Assembly: GCF_000686725.1 (NCBI RefSeq) | Contig: NZ_KK366007.1 | Coordinates: 233,207-297,206, forward strand | DNA: 64,000 nt | Direction: 5' to 3' | DNA from: Clostridium akagii DSM 12554 | GTDB lineage: Bacteria; Bacillota; Clostridia; Clostridiales; Clostridiaceae | Shown: positions 29,590 to 38,708 of the stretch, in pieces | How the letters are laid out: every line of letters starts with the position of its first letter | How positions within the stretch are numbered: position 1 is the stretch's first letter | Translations under genes and position numbers: made by a program | Notes under the pieces: generated by a model | Databases searched by the model: none | The model's input: only the letters and a program-made list of their open reading frames with translations | Told to the model about the DNA's origin: nothing

Positions 29590-30167
29590 TATTTTTCATC
29601 TCCTAAAAATAAATTAAGTTGCATATCTATAAAGTCATTACGTTCTTTAGCATTAAAAATATCAATACCACTATATTTAAAAAAGTCATCTGCGCGCAAA
29701 AATACTAATTGCATAAAAGAAATCATTTGGTACGCAATAATTCTGCAGTAAGTTTCACTCCTTTCACCTCCAAAATGCTTTTTTATTATAGGCAAAACAT
29801 CTAGAGGATGAGTTATTTCATCATGTAATAAAATATATGGAACTGATATTTTGGTTAAATAGTTATAGGAAACGGTTATATCAGAAAGAGTGTATAACAT
29901 TTTTTTTAGTTGATCTCTTGGAGTGATATCCTCATTAGTTATAGCCTTAAAGTTATTAGCCTGGCTGGCGATGATTCTCTGTACGGCTATATTCATTAAA
30001 TCCTCTTTGGATTTAAAACAATAGTTTATCATGGCTAAATTGGTTTTTGCTTCTGCAACTATTTCACGAGAGGTAATTTTAGTGGCATCTTTATTTGTTG
30101 ATATAAGGAAAACTGTTGCTGAAATAAGTGCCTCTCTTGTGTTATTTTTTATAGTGATCACCTCCAA
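29589..30167 (-). CDS. TetR-family regulator with an unusual start
   Basis: A TetR-type regulator of up to 192 residues. The helix-turn-helix covers ITSREIVAEAKTNLAMINYCFKSKEDL, and a helical ligand domain follows. The start is odd. The longest frame begins at TTG 30167, but GGAGGTGATC, a 10-nt perfect match to the 16S anti-Shine-Dalgarno, directly follows it. The codon correctly spaced from that site is ATA at 30152; GTG 30161 lies inside the site and no in-frame ATG is near. So ATA (187 residues) is a real candidate start. It is coupled to the downstream small membrane protein gene and preceded by a palindromic operator. Confidence 0.85.
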   Translation of the reverse strand: MEVITIKNNTREALISATVFLISTNKDATKITSREIVAEAKTNLAMINYCFKSKEDLMNIAVQRIIASQANNFKAITNEDITPRDQLKKMLYTLSDITVSYNYLTKISVPYILLHDEITHPLDVLPIIKKHFGGERSETYCRIIAYQMISFMQLVFLRADDFFKYSGIDIFNAKERNDFIDMQLNLFLGDEK

Positions 30168-30194
30168 ATTAAACGTGTTTAATACATGTTTAAT
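30168..30194. promoter_or_regulatory. Palindromic operator before the TetR gene
   Basis: ATTAAAC-GT-GTTTAAT (30168-30183) is a perfect 7-bp inverted repeat. A third GTTTAAT half site follows at 30188-30194, 11 bp from the second. It adjoins the regulator's ribosome site, so autoregulation is likely. Confidence 0.6.
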
Positions 30195-30335
30195 TTTAAT
30201 ATTTATATTTGCTTATGTCAAGAAGAAATTACAATTCATAAGCAAATAATTTGGATAAATGTTTGTAAAATGATACAATAATTGTGTTCTAATTAAACTT
30301 AATTTACAGATTAATTTAGAAGAAGGTGAATATAA

Positions 30336-30734
30336 ATGTATAATGAGATATTAAATATAAGAGCGCATCATTTATTATGTATTCAGGGATTTCAAGGCTA
30401 TGGTTATAGTGGTGAATTTGTAGAAAATATGGGGAAAATAGTGAAGTATATAAAAGAGAACCCTAAGGAAAAAATAAGAATTGTAGAATATTGTGATAAT
30501 ATATGTTTATCATGTAAAAATAATATTAGTGACATGTGTAAGAATTGTGAAAGTGTTGATAATATGGATAAGAGATTACTAGATAAACTTAAACTCACGA
30601 GTGAACAAGTAGTCAATATAGAAGAAGCTTTCAATTTAGTTAATGATAAATTGAAAAGTCTACAGGATGCCTATGAAATTTGCGGAGAGTGTTCTTGGAG
30701 CGAAAAATGTCTTTGGATATCAAAATTTCATTAA
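30336..30734 (+). CDS. DUF1284 domain protein
   Basis: A 132-residue protein matching DUF1284. It has the N-terminal NIRAHHLLCIQGFQGYGYS and a cysteine-rich middle (CDNICLSCKNNISDMCKNCES), and ends with CGECSWSEKCLW. The many cysteines suggest an iron-sulfur cluster or zinc. The function is unknown. It is the first of a row of small plus-strand genes and has a GAAGGTG ribosome site. Confidence 0.82.
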   Translation: MYNEILNIRAHHLLCIQGFQGYGYSGEFVENMGKIVKYIKENPKEKIRIVEYCDNICLSCKNNISDMCKNCESVDNMDKRLLDKLKLTSEQVVNIEEAFNLVNDKLKSLQDAYEICGECSWSEKCLWISKFH

Positions 30735-30763
30735 TTACATAATAATTTTAATGGAGGTTATAT

Positions 30764-31117
30764 ATGTTAGTTATTTCTATAATACTTATAAACTTAGCTT
30801 TGATTATGTACACTGTGGTCGCATGGAAGGAATTTAGAACTAAGTCTATACTTTTGCAACATGTCATTGTCTTTAGTATTGGTTTTATCTTTGACGTTGT
30901 AGGTACCTTTTTGATGTATAAACTTGGCGGTAATAAAATAAGCTATGGAATACATGATGTATTGGGATTTATAGCATTATTTCTCATGTTACTTAATCTT
31001 ATAGGCAGTATAGCTGTTCTAAATAAAAAAATACCAGTAAAGTTCTATAAATTCAGCATTTTTGTTTGGATAGTATGGATAGTTTCCTATGTAACAGGTA
31101 TGATTGTTAATATGTAA
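30764..31117 (+). CDS. Small four-helix membrane protein (HsmA/TIGR03987-like)
   Basis: A 117-residue protein with four membrane helices (IILINLALIMYTVVAW, IVFSIGFIFDVVGTFLMY, VLGFIALFLMLLNLIGSI, IFVWIVWIVSYVTGMI). The length and the pattern FDVVGTFLMYKLG with HDVLGFIAL recall the HsmA/TIGR03987 family, whose role is not established. It follows the DUF1284 gene by 29 bp with GGAGG at the start, probably cotranscribed. Confidence 0.7.
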   Translation: MLVISIILINLALIMYTVVAWKEFRTKSILLQHVIVFSIGFIFDVVGTFLMYKLGGNKISYGIHDVLGFIALFLMLLNLIGSIAVLNKKIPVKFYKFSIFVWIVWIVSYVTGMIVNM

Positions 31118-31219
31118 TAAGCCACCTTGAAAAAAATAACAAGCCAATATACTGAATAGGTTATATATAAATATTAGTGTATTTACTCAATAAATAGATG
31201 GATAAAGGGAGTCAGAAAA

Positions 31220-32170
31220 ATGTTATTATTAAATTCAGTTGGCAGTATATTAAGTATTGTTATTATGATTTTTATTGGATATGTTCTCACTGCAAAAGGG
31301 TGGTTCAGCGATGAATCATCCAAATTGTTGACTAAACTTGTAATTACAATAGCATTGCCAGCACTTATGATATCTACAGTACTTGGTAATTTAGATAGAA
31401 GTCAACTTGTGAGCCAAGGAAAAGATATTCTGATTCCTGCGATATCTATGAGTATATGTTTAATTATAGCTATTATTTTTTCAAAACTTATTAAAACAAA
31501 ACCAGAGGATACAGGACTTTTTATATCCATGTTTTTTAATTCAAATACTATTTTTGTTGGACTTCCTGTTAATCTTGCTTTATTTGGTGAAAAAAGCATC
31601 CCTTATGTACTTCTATATTACATAGCAAATACAACATTTTTTTGGACAATCGGTGTTTATTTTATAAGCAAAAATGGAAAACTAAAAACTAATCATAAAA
31701 TATTCAGTAAAAATACCATTAAGAGAATAATATCACCGCCACTTTTGGGATATATTGTGGCACTTGTATTAGTAATGTTAAAAGTTAATTTGCCTAATTT
31801 TATAATGGATACATGCAAATATATGGGTGATATTACTACACCGCTGTCAATGCTATTTATAGGAATCTGCATTTTTTCTGTTAAATTTAAGGATATAAAA
31901 GTAAGCAAAGATATGTTTGGTATAGTTGCAGGTAGATTTATTATATCTCCATTAACTGTTTTTATGATTACATTGTTTATTCCAATACCACTGCTTATGA
32001 AAAAAGTATTTATAATACAGGCAGCTATGCCAGTTATGACCAATACAAGTATTATTGCAAAAGCATACGATGGAGATACTGAATATGCAGCAGTTATGAC
32101 AGTTGTGACTACGGTATTATCAATAATTGCCATACCATTGTATATGGTTTTACTTAGCTACTTAAAATGA
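31220..32170 (+). CDS. AEC-family permease (auxin efflux carrier-like)
   Basis: A 316-residue integral membrane protein with about ten helices of the auxin efflux carrier/AEC family, which in bacteria often carries malate, citrate or other organic acids. Seen are the N-terminal IGYVLTAKGWFSDESSKLLTKLVITIALPALM, MFFNSNTIFVGLPV at the first crossover, and PVMTNTSIIAKAYDGDTEYAA in the second half. The substrate is not predictable. It lies just upstream of the hexuronate genes but has its own spacing, and a promoter for uxaC lies beyond it. Confidence 0.85.
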   Translation: MLLLNSVGSILSIVIMIFIGYVLTAKGWFSDESSKLLTKLVITIALPALMISTVLGNLDRSQLVSQGKDILIPAISMSICLIIAIIFSKLIKTKPEDTGLFISMFFNSNTIFVGLPVNLALFGEKSIPYVLLYYIANTTFFWTIGVYFISKNGKLKTNHKIFSKNTIKRIISPPLLGYIVALVLVMLKVNLPNFIMDTCKYMGDITTPLSMLFIGICIFSVKFKDIKVSKDMFGIVAGRFIISPLTVFMITLFIPIPLLMKKVFIIQAAMPVMTNTSIIAKAYDGDTEYAAVMTVVTTVLSIIAIPLYMVLLSYLK

Positions 32171-32178
32171 TAAAAAGC

Positions 32179-32222
32179 TTGACAATTTATACATATGAAA
32201 TTAAAATTGTTATCGTGAACAA
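32179..32222 (+). promoter_or_regulatory. uxaC promoter with LacI-type operator O1
   Basis: TTGACA (32179-32184) and TAAAAT (32202-32207) with 17 bp between form a strong promoter. The operator-like palindrome TTGTTATCGTGAACAA (32207-32222) touches the -10 box and has a central CG, as usual for LacI-family sites. Confidence 0.75.
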
Positions 32223-32272
32223 AATAAGTATTGAAATTAATTTTAAAACGTTTATAATTGATTTATAGAGAC

Positions 32273-32288
32273 TTGTTAACGTTATCAA
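32273..32288. promoter_or_regulatory. LacI-type operator O2 in the uxaC leader
   Basis: TTGTTAACGTTATCAA is a 16-bp palindrome with one imperfect pair and a central CG. It lies 66 bp downstream of O1 and shares its left half, so the two sites may allow looping by the adjacent LacI-family regulator. Confidence 0.65.
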
Positions 32289-32320
32289 AACAAATTTATT
32301 TAAGAGGAATGGTGAATTTT

Positions 32321-33727
32321 ATGAAAAAATTTATGGATGAAAATTTTTTACTTTCAACAGCTACTGCGGAGAATTTATTTCACAAGTATGCAAAAAAAAT
32401 GCCTATAATAGATTATCATTGCCATATAAGTCCACAGGAAATATATGATAATAAAAAATTTAAAAATTTAACTGCAGCTTGGCTTTATGGTGACCATTAT
32501 AAATGGAGACTTATGAGAAGTTTTGGAATAGATGAAAAATACATTACAGGTGAATCTACTGATTATGAAAAATTCATAGCCTATGTAAAATCTATTGAAA
32601 CAGCAGTAGGAAACCCACTTTATCACTGGACACATTTAGAGTTACAAAGGTATTTTGGAATATATGAAGTTATAAACGAAAAAAATGCACCAGTTATATG
32701 GGAAAAAGCAAATAAGTTGTTAGCTCAAGATGATTTCACAGTTAGAGAGATAATTAAGAAATCTAATGTAAAAGCTATATGTACAACAGATGATCCAATA
32801 GATTCACTGGAGTATCATATTAAACTAAAAAAAGAAAATGATTTTAGTGTTAAAGTATTCCCTGCATTTAGACCTGATAAAGCCTTAGGAATAAACAAGT
32901 CAGCATTTGTGGATTGGGTTAAAAAATTAGGCGAAGTTTCTAGTGAAAAGGTAGATAATTATGATGGATTTTTAGCTGCATTGGAAAGTAGAATAAACTT
33001 TTTCCATTCTGTAGGTTGTAGAGTCTCAGATCATGCACTTGATTATGTACCATATGCAGAAGCTTCTAAGGAAGAAATATCAGATATATTTAGTAAAGCA
33101 TTAAAAGGTAATGGAGTTACTATTGAAGAAGAAACAAAATTCAGAACATATACAATGCAATTCCTTGGTAAAAATTATACAAAACTAGGATGGGTAATGG
33201 AATTACACATTAATGCATTTAGAGATAATAACAGTGCTATGCTTGAAAAAATGGGACCAGATACTGGTTTTGATTCAATAAATGATAGTAGTGTTTCTTA
33301 TTCACTTTCAAAATTACTTAATTCTCTTGAAAATGCAAAATCTCTTCCAAAAACTATTTTATACAGCTTGAATCCAAATGATAATTACTTGCTAGGTACT
33401 TTAATTGGATGTTTTCAAGGAAAAGAAGCTTTCGGGAAAATTCAACTTGGAGCAGCTTGGTGGTTTAATGATAATAAAGATGGAATGATTGAGCAGATGA
33501 AAGCACTTGCAAACCTTGGACTATTATCTAGTTTCATTGGAATGCTTACAGATTCAAGAAGCTTTTTATCTTACACTAGACACGAATATTTCAGAAGAAT
33601 ATTATGTGAATTTTTAGGGGACTTAGTTGAGAATGGTGAATTCCCTAATGATGAGGAATTATTGAAAAAAATTACTGAAAATATATGTTACAAGAATGCA
33701 CAAAATTATTTTGCAATGGATATATAA
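32321..33727 (+). CDS. uxaC: Glucuronate isomerase
   Basis: UxaC, 468 residues, isomerises D-glucuronate to D-fructuronate and D-galacturonate to D-tagaturonate. Family features are IIDYHCHISPQEIYDNKKF with metal-binding histidines, AICTTDDPIDSLEYH, FPAFRPDKALGI, VSDHALDYVP, and GAAWWFNDNKDGM with LTDSRSFLSYTRHEYFRR near the end. I use ATG 32321 after AGAGGAATGGTG, although the frame is open further up. The start of a hexuronate module with a LacI regulator and altronate dehydratase. Confidence 0.96.
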   Translation: MKKFMDENFLLSTATAENLFHKYAKKMPIIDYHCHISPQEIYDNKKFKNLTAAWLYGDHYKWRLMRSFGIDEKYITGESTDYEKFIAYVKSIETAVGNPLYHWTHLELQRYFGIYEVINEKNAPVIWEKANKLLAQDDFTVREIIKKSNVKAICTTDDPIDSLEYHIKLKKENDFSVKVFPAFRPDKALGINKSAFVDWVKKLGEVSSEKVDNYDGFLAALESRINFFHSVGCRVSDHALDYVPYAEASKEEISDIFSKALKGNGVTIEEETKFRTYTMQFLGKNYTKLGWVMELHINAFRDNNSAMLEKMGPDTGFDSINDSSVSYSLSKLLNSLENAKSLPKTILYSLNPNDNYLLGTLIGCFQGKEAFGKIQLGAAWWFNDNKDGMIEQMKALANLGLLSSFIGMLTDSRSFLSYTRHEYFRRILCEFLGDLVENGEFPNDEELLKKITENICYKNAQNYFAMDI

Positions 33728-33844
33728 TAAAAATCAATGTAGTTATACAGATAAGAAGAAATACAGATAAATATAGTAGTTTATAGGGGGCTATTATGAT
33801 ATTATTGTATGTGTAAATGATTGTTAACTAGAGGGTGTGATTGT

Positions 33845-34858
33845 GTGAGTATTACCATAAAAGATATAGCTAAAATTGCAAATGTTTCACATACAACGGT
33901 TTCAAGGGCACTAAACAATAGTCCTTTTATAAATGAAAAAACTAAAAAAAAAATAATAGAACTAGCTGATGAGTTGAATTATGTTCCTAATTATAATGCA
34001 AAAAGCTTGGTATTAAATAAGTCTTACAATATTGGGCTGCTTTTTTCTTCAATAAGTAGTGGTACTTCTCCAGGCTTTTTCCATGAAATAGTTGAAGGGG
34101 TAAGTAGTATAATTAAAGGGAATTACAATTTAGTAATAAGAGGGATTGATCGTTGCATAAATTTTAATTATATATCTAAAGAGAGATTTGACGGTATTAT
34201 AATGGTGAGTCAAAGTGAAAGTGATAATCCATTTATATATGATGTTATAAGTAAGGAAATTCCATTAGTGGTATTAAATAGGAAAATTGAGGCTGATAAT
34301 ATTACCAATATACTCTCTGCTGAGAAGGATGGAGCATACGAGGCTACAAAATATTTTATTTCAAATGGACACAAAAACATTGCAATAATTGAGGGTAAGG
34401 CAGGATTTAAATCTTCTGTATTCAGAAAAGAGGGTTATATTAATGCTCTTATTGATAATAAAATCAAAATTAAAAGTGAATACCTAGTACCTGGTGAATA
34501 TGATATTAAAAGTGGATTTAGTGCCATGGAAAAACTTTTGAAATTACCTAATATTCCAACAGCAGTATTTTGTTCAAATGATGATATGGCTGTTGGTGCC
34601 ATGAGAGCAATACAAAAAAAAGGATTAAAAGTTCCAGAAAATATTTCTATTATTGGATTTGATGATAACATATTTTGTGAATATGTTACACCAGCTCTTA
34701 CTACAGTTAGGAAACAAACAAGTAAAATAAGTATAGTTGGTTCACAAAAATTACTAGAGCAAATTACTAGTTCAAAATTCACTGGTGAAAAATTGTACAT
34801 TCCTACTGAGTTAATTAAAAGAGATTCAGTAAAAAACATTTCAGTTGAGAAAATTTAA
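33845..34858 (+). CDS. LacI-family regulator of hexuronate genes
   Basis: A 337-residue LacI-type repressor. The N-terminus ITIKDIAKIANVSHTTVSRALNNSPFINEKTK is the helix-turn-helix, and VPNYNAKSLVLNKS is the hinge. A periplasmic-binding-protein-like sensor domain follows (NIGLLFSSISSG, AVFCSNDDMAVGAMRA, SIIGFDDNIFCEYVTPALTTV). The start is GTG 33845, 7 nt after GAGGGTG. It lies between uxaC and uxaA, and LacI-type palindromes occur before both, so it probably controls them in response to a hexuronate intermediate. Confidence 0.92.
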   Translation: MSITIKDIAKIANVSHTTVSRALNNSPFINEKTKKKIIELADELNYVPNYNAKSLVLNKSYNIGLLFSSISSGTSPGFFHEIVEGVSSIIKGNYNLVIRGIDRCINFNYISKERFDGIIMVSQSESDNPFIYDVISKEIPLVVLNRKIEADNITNILSAEKDGAYEATKYFISNGHKNIAIIEGKAGFKSSVFRKEGYINALIDNKIKIKSEYLVPGEYDIKSGFSAMEKLLKLPNIPTAVFCSNDDMAVGAMRAIQKKGLKVPENISIIGFDDNIFCEYVTPALTTVRKQTSKISIVGSQKLLEQITSSKFTGEKLYIPTELIKRDSVKNISVEKI

Positions 34859-34890
34859 ATGAAATTAATAGAATATTTTAAATAACTGAG

Positions 34891-34906
34891 TTGTTAACGT
34901 GTTCAC
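34891..34906. promoter_or_regulatory. Possible LacI-type site upstream of uxaA
   Basis: TTGTTAACGTGTTCAC has the same left half as the uxaC O2 site and contains the dyad GTTAAC-GT-GTTCAC (five of six pairs). It lies about 83 bp before the uxaA start. It is weaker as a palindrome than the two uxaC sites. Confidence 0.45.
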
Positions 34907-34988
34907 GAATTTAAGATAAAACAATTTTATTAATATAATGTGTATATTATAAAATTAAATAGAGATAATGTAGTTAGGCGGTGTATTT

Positions 34989-36470
34989 ATGAAAAATGTT
35001 TTCAAAATAAATGAGAATGATAATGTAGTTGTAGCACTTATGGATTTAAGTAAAGGTGACATTGTAGAGGGAAATAACAATAAAATTGTAATTGATGAAG
35101 TAATAAAAAAAGGGCATAAAGTAGCGATTAAGGATATCGATGAAGGTGGAAATATAACTAAATATGGATTTCCTATAGGGCATGCTATTAAAAACATTAA
35201 GGCAGGTCAGTGGATACATTCACACAACATCAAAACTAATTTAACTGGTATTAAAGATTATGAGTACAATAAGAAGAATTTTAATAACAGTTTTCAAGAC
35301 AGAAAATTGACATTTAAGGGTTACAGAAGAGAAAATAATACTGTTGGGATTAGGAATGAACTTTGGATAGTTCCTACCGTTGGTTGCGTAAATGGTATAG
35401 CGGATTTAATAGTGAAAAATTTTATTAAAGAGACTTCTTTTTCAGATGTCCATGTATTCAAACATAATTATGGTTGTTCTCAACTTGGGGATGATCATGA
35501 AAATACTAAAACTATATTAGGTGATATTGTTAAACATCCTAATGCTGGTGGTGTACTAGTCTTAGGTCTTGGCTGCGAAAATAATGTTATGGAAGTTTTT
35601 ATTGAATCTTTGGGAGATTATAATAAGAAAAGAATAAGATCTTTAATTTCTCAACGGGTTGATGATGAGATAGAAGAAGGAACAAAACTATTAAAAGAAC
35701 TTTATGAAAATATGAAAGCAGATAAAAGGGAAGATGTATCATTAGCTGAACTTAAAATTGGACTTAAATGCGGTGGTTCAGATGGCTTTTCTGGTATAAC
35801 TGCGAATCCACTTCTAGGAAAATTTTCTGATTTTTTAGTTATGCAAGGAGCTACAACAGTACTTACAGAAGTGCCAGAAATGTTTGGAGCAGAGACAATT
35901 CTAATGAATAGAGCAAAAAGTTTAGAGGTATTTGATAAAACAGTTAATTTGATTAATGATTTTAAAAGATATTTCATGAGTTATAACCAACCTGTATATG
36001 AAAACCCATCCCCAGGGAATAAGGCTGGAGGAATAACTACATTAGAAGATAAATCACTAGGTTGCACTCAAAAATCAGGAACTTCAGAAATTGTAGATGT
36101 ACTTAAGTATGGAGAAACTTTAAAAGAAAAGGGTCTTAATCTTTTAAGTGCACCTGGAAATGATCTTGTTGCATCCACTGCTCTTGCTTCTGCTGGATGC
36201 CATATTGTTCTATTTACTACAGGTAGAGGTACTCCTTTTGGATCATTTGTACCAACAGTGAAGATATCTACTAATAGTGAAATATACAATAAAAAGAAGC
36301 ATTGGATAGATTTTAATGCAGGAGTATTATTGGAAGATGAAACAATGGATGTAGTAGTAGAACGTTTTATTGACTATGTAATTTCCATTGCTAGCGGTGA
36401 ACAACTTGCTAACAATGAAAAAAATGACATAAGAGAAATAGCTATATTTAAAAATGGCGTAACACTTTAA
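34989..36470 (+). CDS. uxaA: Altronate dehydratase
   Basis: UxaA, 493 residues, dehydrates D-altronate to 2-keto-3-deoxygluconate with iron or manganese. A short N-terminal SAF domain (about residues 1-75, ending GHAIKNIKAGQWIHSHNIKTNL) precedes the large catalytic domain, with VPTVGCVNGIADL, HNYGCSQLGDDHENT, LGLGCENN, LKCGGSDGFSGITANPLLG and LFTTGRGTPFGSFVPTVKISTN. It is the full-length two-domain form. The altronate oxidoreductase, KDG kinase and aldolase genes are not in this window, so the pathway is completed elsewhere. Confidence 0.95.
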   Translation: MKNVFKINENDNVVVALMDLSKGDIVEGNNNKIVIDEVIKKGHKVAIKDIDEGGNITKYGFPIGHAIKNIKAGQWIHSHNIKTNLTGIKDYEYNKKNFNNSFQDRKLTFKGYRRENNTVGIRNELWIVPTVGCVNGIADLIVKNFIKETSFSDVHVFKHNYGCSQLGDDHENTKTILGDIVKHPNAGGVLVLGLGCENNVMEVFIESLGDYNKKRIRSLISQRVDDEIEEGTKLLKELYENMKADKREDVSLAELKIGLKCGGSDGFSGITANPLLGKFSDFLVMQGATTVLTEVPEMFGAETILMNRAKSLEVFDKTVNLINDFKRYFMSYNQPVYENPSPGNKAGGITTLEDKSLGCTQKSGTSEIVDVLKYGETLKEKGLNLLSAPGNDLVASTALASAGCHIVLFTTGRGTPFGSFVPTVKISTNSEIYNKKKHWIDFNAGVLLEDETMDVVVERFIDYVISIASGEQLANNEKNDIREIAIFKNGVTL

Positions 36471-36473
36471 AAA

Positions 36474-36527
36474 ATAATCGCTTGGTTCTTACCTTCTTAT
36501 AAAGGTAAAGGATTAGGCGATTATTTA
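36474..36527 (+). terminator. Terminator after uxaA
   Basis: AATAATCGC pairs with GCGATTATT at the far end, and an inner ACCTT/AAGGT stem forms the top. A short T stretch follows. It closes the hexuronate module. Confidence 0.65.
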
Positions 36528-36728
36528 CCTCTATAGAGAATTTTACGATTATATTTAAGATATTTAAAATAAAATCAATCAGCGTGTTCAGAATATAAAC
36601 TGTCATAGGCTTATGATATAATAAATATATGTATTACTTATTTTATGGCATCATGAAAAAACAACAACTGGAGATTATGGTCTGCTTTGTGCTGCTTTTT
36701 TTTGATTGCTAAACTGGAGATGAAATTT

Positions 36729-37550
36729 ATGAGTTGTAAACTAATTTGTATTGATATGGATGGAACTTTACTAAATGATGAAAAAACAATAAATGAAGAG
36801 AATTTAAAAGCAATAAAAATGGCACATGAAAAAGGCGTAAAAATAGCGGTTTGTACAGGAAGGCTTTTTGCATCAGCTAAATATTATGGAGAGCTTATTG
36901 GTGTTAAAGCACCTATAATAGCTTCCAATGGCGCTTATATAAGAGAAAAGGACGAAGAAAAAATTATTTACAAACTTGAACTAGGCAAAAAAAATTGTAA
37001 ACAGATACAAGATATAATTGGAAAATACAATTTACAAGTATATTACAATACTAGCGATTCCATAATAGCAACCAATGGATTTCCAAAAGACTATAATTAT
37101 GCAGTAATGAATGAAAAATTAACAGAAAAATTTAAAGTGGAATTAATTGATGCCAAAGATATATATTCATCACTAGGGGAAAAAGGTGATGATGTATTTA
37201 AATGCATATGTATATCAAAAGATATTGTGGAAATTGATAAAGCTAGAAAGGAACTTATGGAACTAAATGAGTTTGAGATTGTAAGCTCAGGCAGTGATAA
37301 TATTGAAATAATGCATAGGGGAGTTTCAAAAGGAAAAGCTGTTCAAGTTTTGGCCGAGTTTTATAACATAAAGCAAGATGAGATAATGTGTATAGGCGAT
37401 AATGAAAATGATTTATCCATGATAAAATATGCAGGCATGGGTGTAGCTATGGGAAATGGCTCAAAACTTGTAAAAGATGTAGCTATATTTGTTACCGATA
37501 CAAACAATAATTCAGGGGTAGCAAAGGCTATAGAAAAATTTGCATTATAA
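36729..37550 (+). CDS. Cof-type HAD-IIB phosphatase
   Basis: A 273-residue haloacid-dehalogenase-superfamily sugar/cofactor phosphatase. Motif I is IDMDGTLLND, motif II is VCTGRL, and the conserved lysine is in SKGKAVQVLAEF. Motif III is CIGDNENDLSMIKYAGMGVAMGN. A IIB-type cap fills the middle. I choose ATG 36729; the ATG at 36720 overlaps the GGAG ribosome site. The substrate is not predictable. It stands alone, with no operon partner. Confidence 0.9.
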   Translation: MSCKLICIDMDGTLLNDEKTINEENLKAIKMAHEKGVKIAVCTGRLFASAKYYGELIGVKAPIIASNGAYIREKDEEKIIYKLELGKKNCKQIQDIIGKYNLQVYYNTSDSIIATNGFPKDYNYAVMNEKLTEKFKVELIDAKDIYSSLGEKGDDVFKCICISKDIVEIDKARKELMELNEFEIVSSGSDNIEIMHRGVSKGKAVQVLAEFYNIKQDEIMCIGDNENDLSMIKYAGMGVAMGNGSKLVKDVAIFVTDTNNNSGVAKAIEKFAL

Positions 37551-37610
37551 ATATTACGGTAGAATATTTATAATGATTAAATGTAATACTACTTCTTAGG
37601 AGGTGGTTTT

Positions 37611-38618
37611 ATGTTTAATCCAAGAAGAGTAATATTTGAAGAGCGTGCATTAAATTATGAACTGGGAAACAGTATTTTAGAAGAGTTCAAAGATAAAAAG
37701 TTGGAAATATTATATTCGAAAAATGGTAGAATCACCGGTATACCAGGTAAAACAAACAGTGAAATGTATTTTGAAGGGAAAAGTACACTAGTTGTAGGTG
37801 TAAGGAAAAATTTAAACTTTGCTACATGTAAACCATCAGCTCATTATCAATTGCCTATTGCAAGCGGATGCAACGGTATGTGTGAATATTGTTATCTAAA
37901 CACTCAAATGGGAAAAAAACCATACGTTAAAATATATGTAAATATAGATGAAATACTACAAAGAACACAAGAGTATATAGATGAAAGAAAACCGAATATA
38001 ACTATTTTTGAAGGTGCTGCAACTTCTGACCCAATTCCTGTGGAGTATTACAGCAGGTCACTAAAAAATTCTATAGAGTTTTTTGGAAATAATGAGCTTG
38101 GTAGGTTTAGATTTGTAACAAAATTCACAGATATTGATACTATATTAGGACTTAGACATAATGGTAATACAACTGTAAGATTTAGTATAAACACAGATAG
38201 AATAATAAATGCATATGAACATAATACTACAGCTGTGATTGAGAGAATAACCGCTGCAAAAAAGCTATATATTGATGGGTATAAAATTGGATTTATAATA
38301 GCACCAGTTTTTCTGTATGAAGGTTGGGAAGAGGAATATGGAAGTTTAATTAATCTTATAGCATTAAAATTCCCAAGAGGAAACATAACATTTGAAGTTA
38401 TTTCACATAGGTTTACCAAACGTGCTAAGGAAAATATAATCAATATATTTAGTAAAACTACATTGCCCATGGATGAAGAGGCGCGTAAGTTTAAATTTGG
38501 ACAATTTGGATATGGAAAATATATATACCCAGATGAGAAAATGAAACTTCTAAAAAACTTTTTTAAAAGTAAACTGCTAGAAAAATTTGAAGAAAACAGT
38601 ATAAATTACATAATATAA
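37611..38618 (+). CDS. splB: Spore photoproduct lyase
   Basis: SplB, 335 residues, a radical-SAM enzyme that repairs the thymine dimer of UV-irradiated spore DNA during germination. The iron-sulfur cysteines are in SGCNGMCEYCYL, the CX3CX2C form that marks SP lyases. Also seen are FEGAATSDPIPVEYYSRSL, RFVTKFTDI and the C-terminal FGQFGYGKYIYP. A GGAGGTGG site precedes the ATG. It is good evidence that the organism forms endospores. Confidence 0.96.
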   Translation: MFNPRRVIFEERALNYELGNSILEEFKDKKLEILYSKNGRITGIPGKTNSEMYFEGKSTLVVGVRKNLNFATCKPSAHYQLPIASGCNGMCEYCYLNTQMGKKPYVKIYVNIDEILQRTQEYIDERKPNITIFEGAATSDPIPVEYYSRSLKNSIEFFGNNELGRFRFVTKFTDIDTILGLRHNGNTTVRFSINTDRIINAYEHNTTAVIERITAAKKLYIDGYKIGFIIAPVFLYEGWEEEYGSLINLIALKFPRGNITFEVISHRFTKRAKENIINIFSKTTLPMDEEARKFKFGQFGYGKYIYPDEKMKLLKNFFKSKLLEKFEENSINYII

Positions 38619-38708
38619 ATTGTTATATTTTGTATAAACAACTTTACTATAAAGAAATTTTAGTATAATATAAATTTTATGATTAAATATACTAATGGGG
38701 GCGTACAA

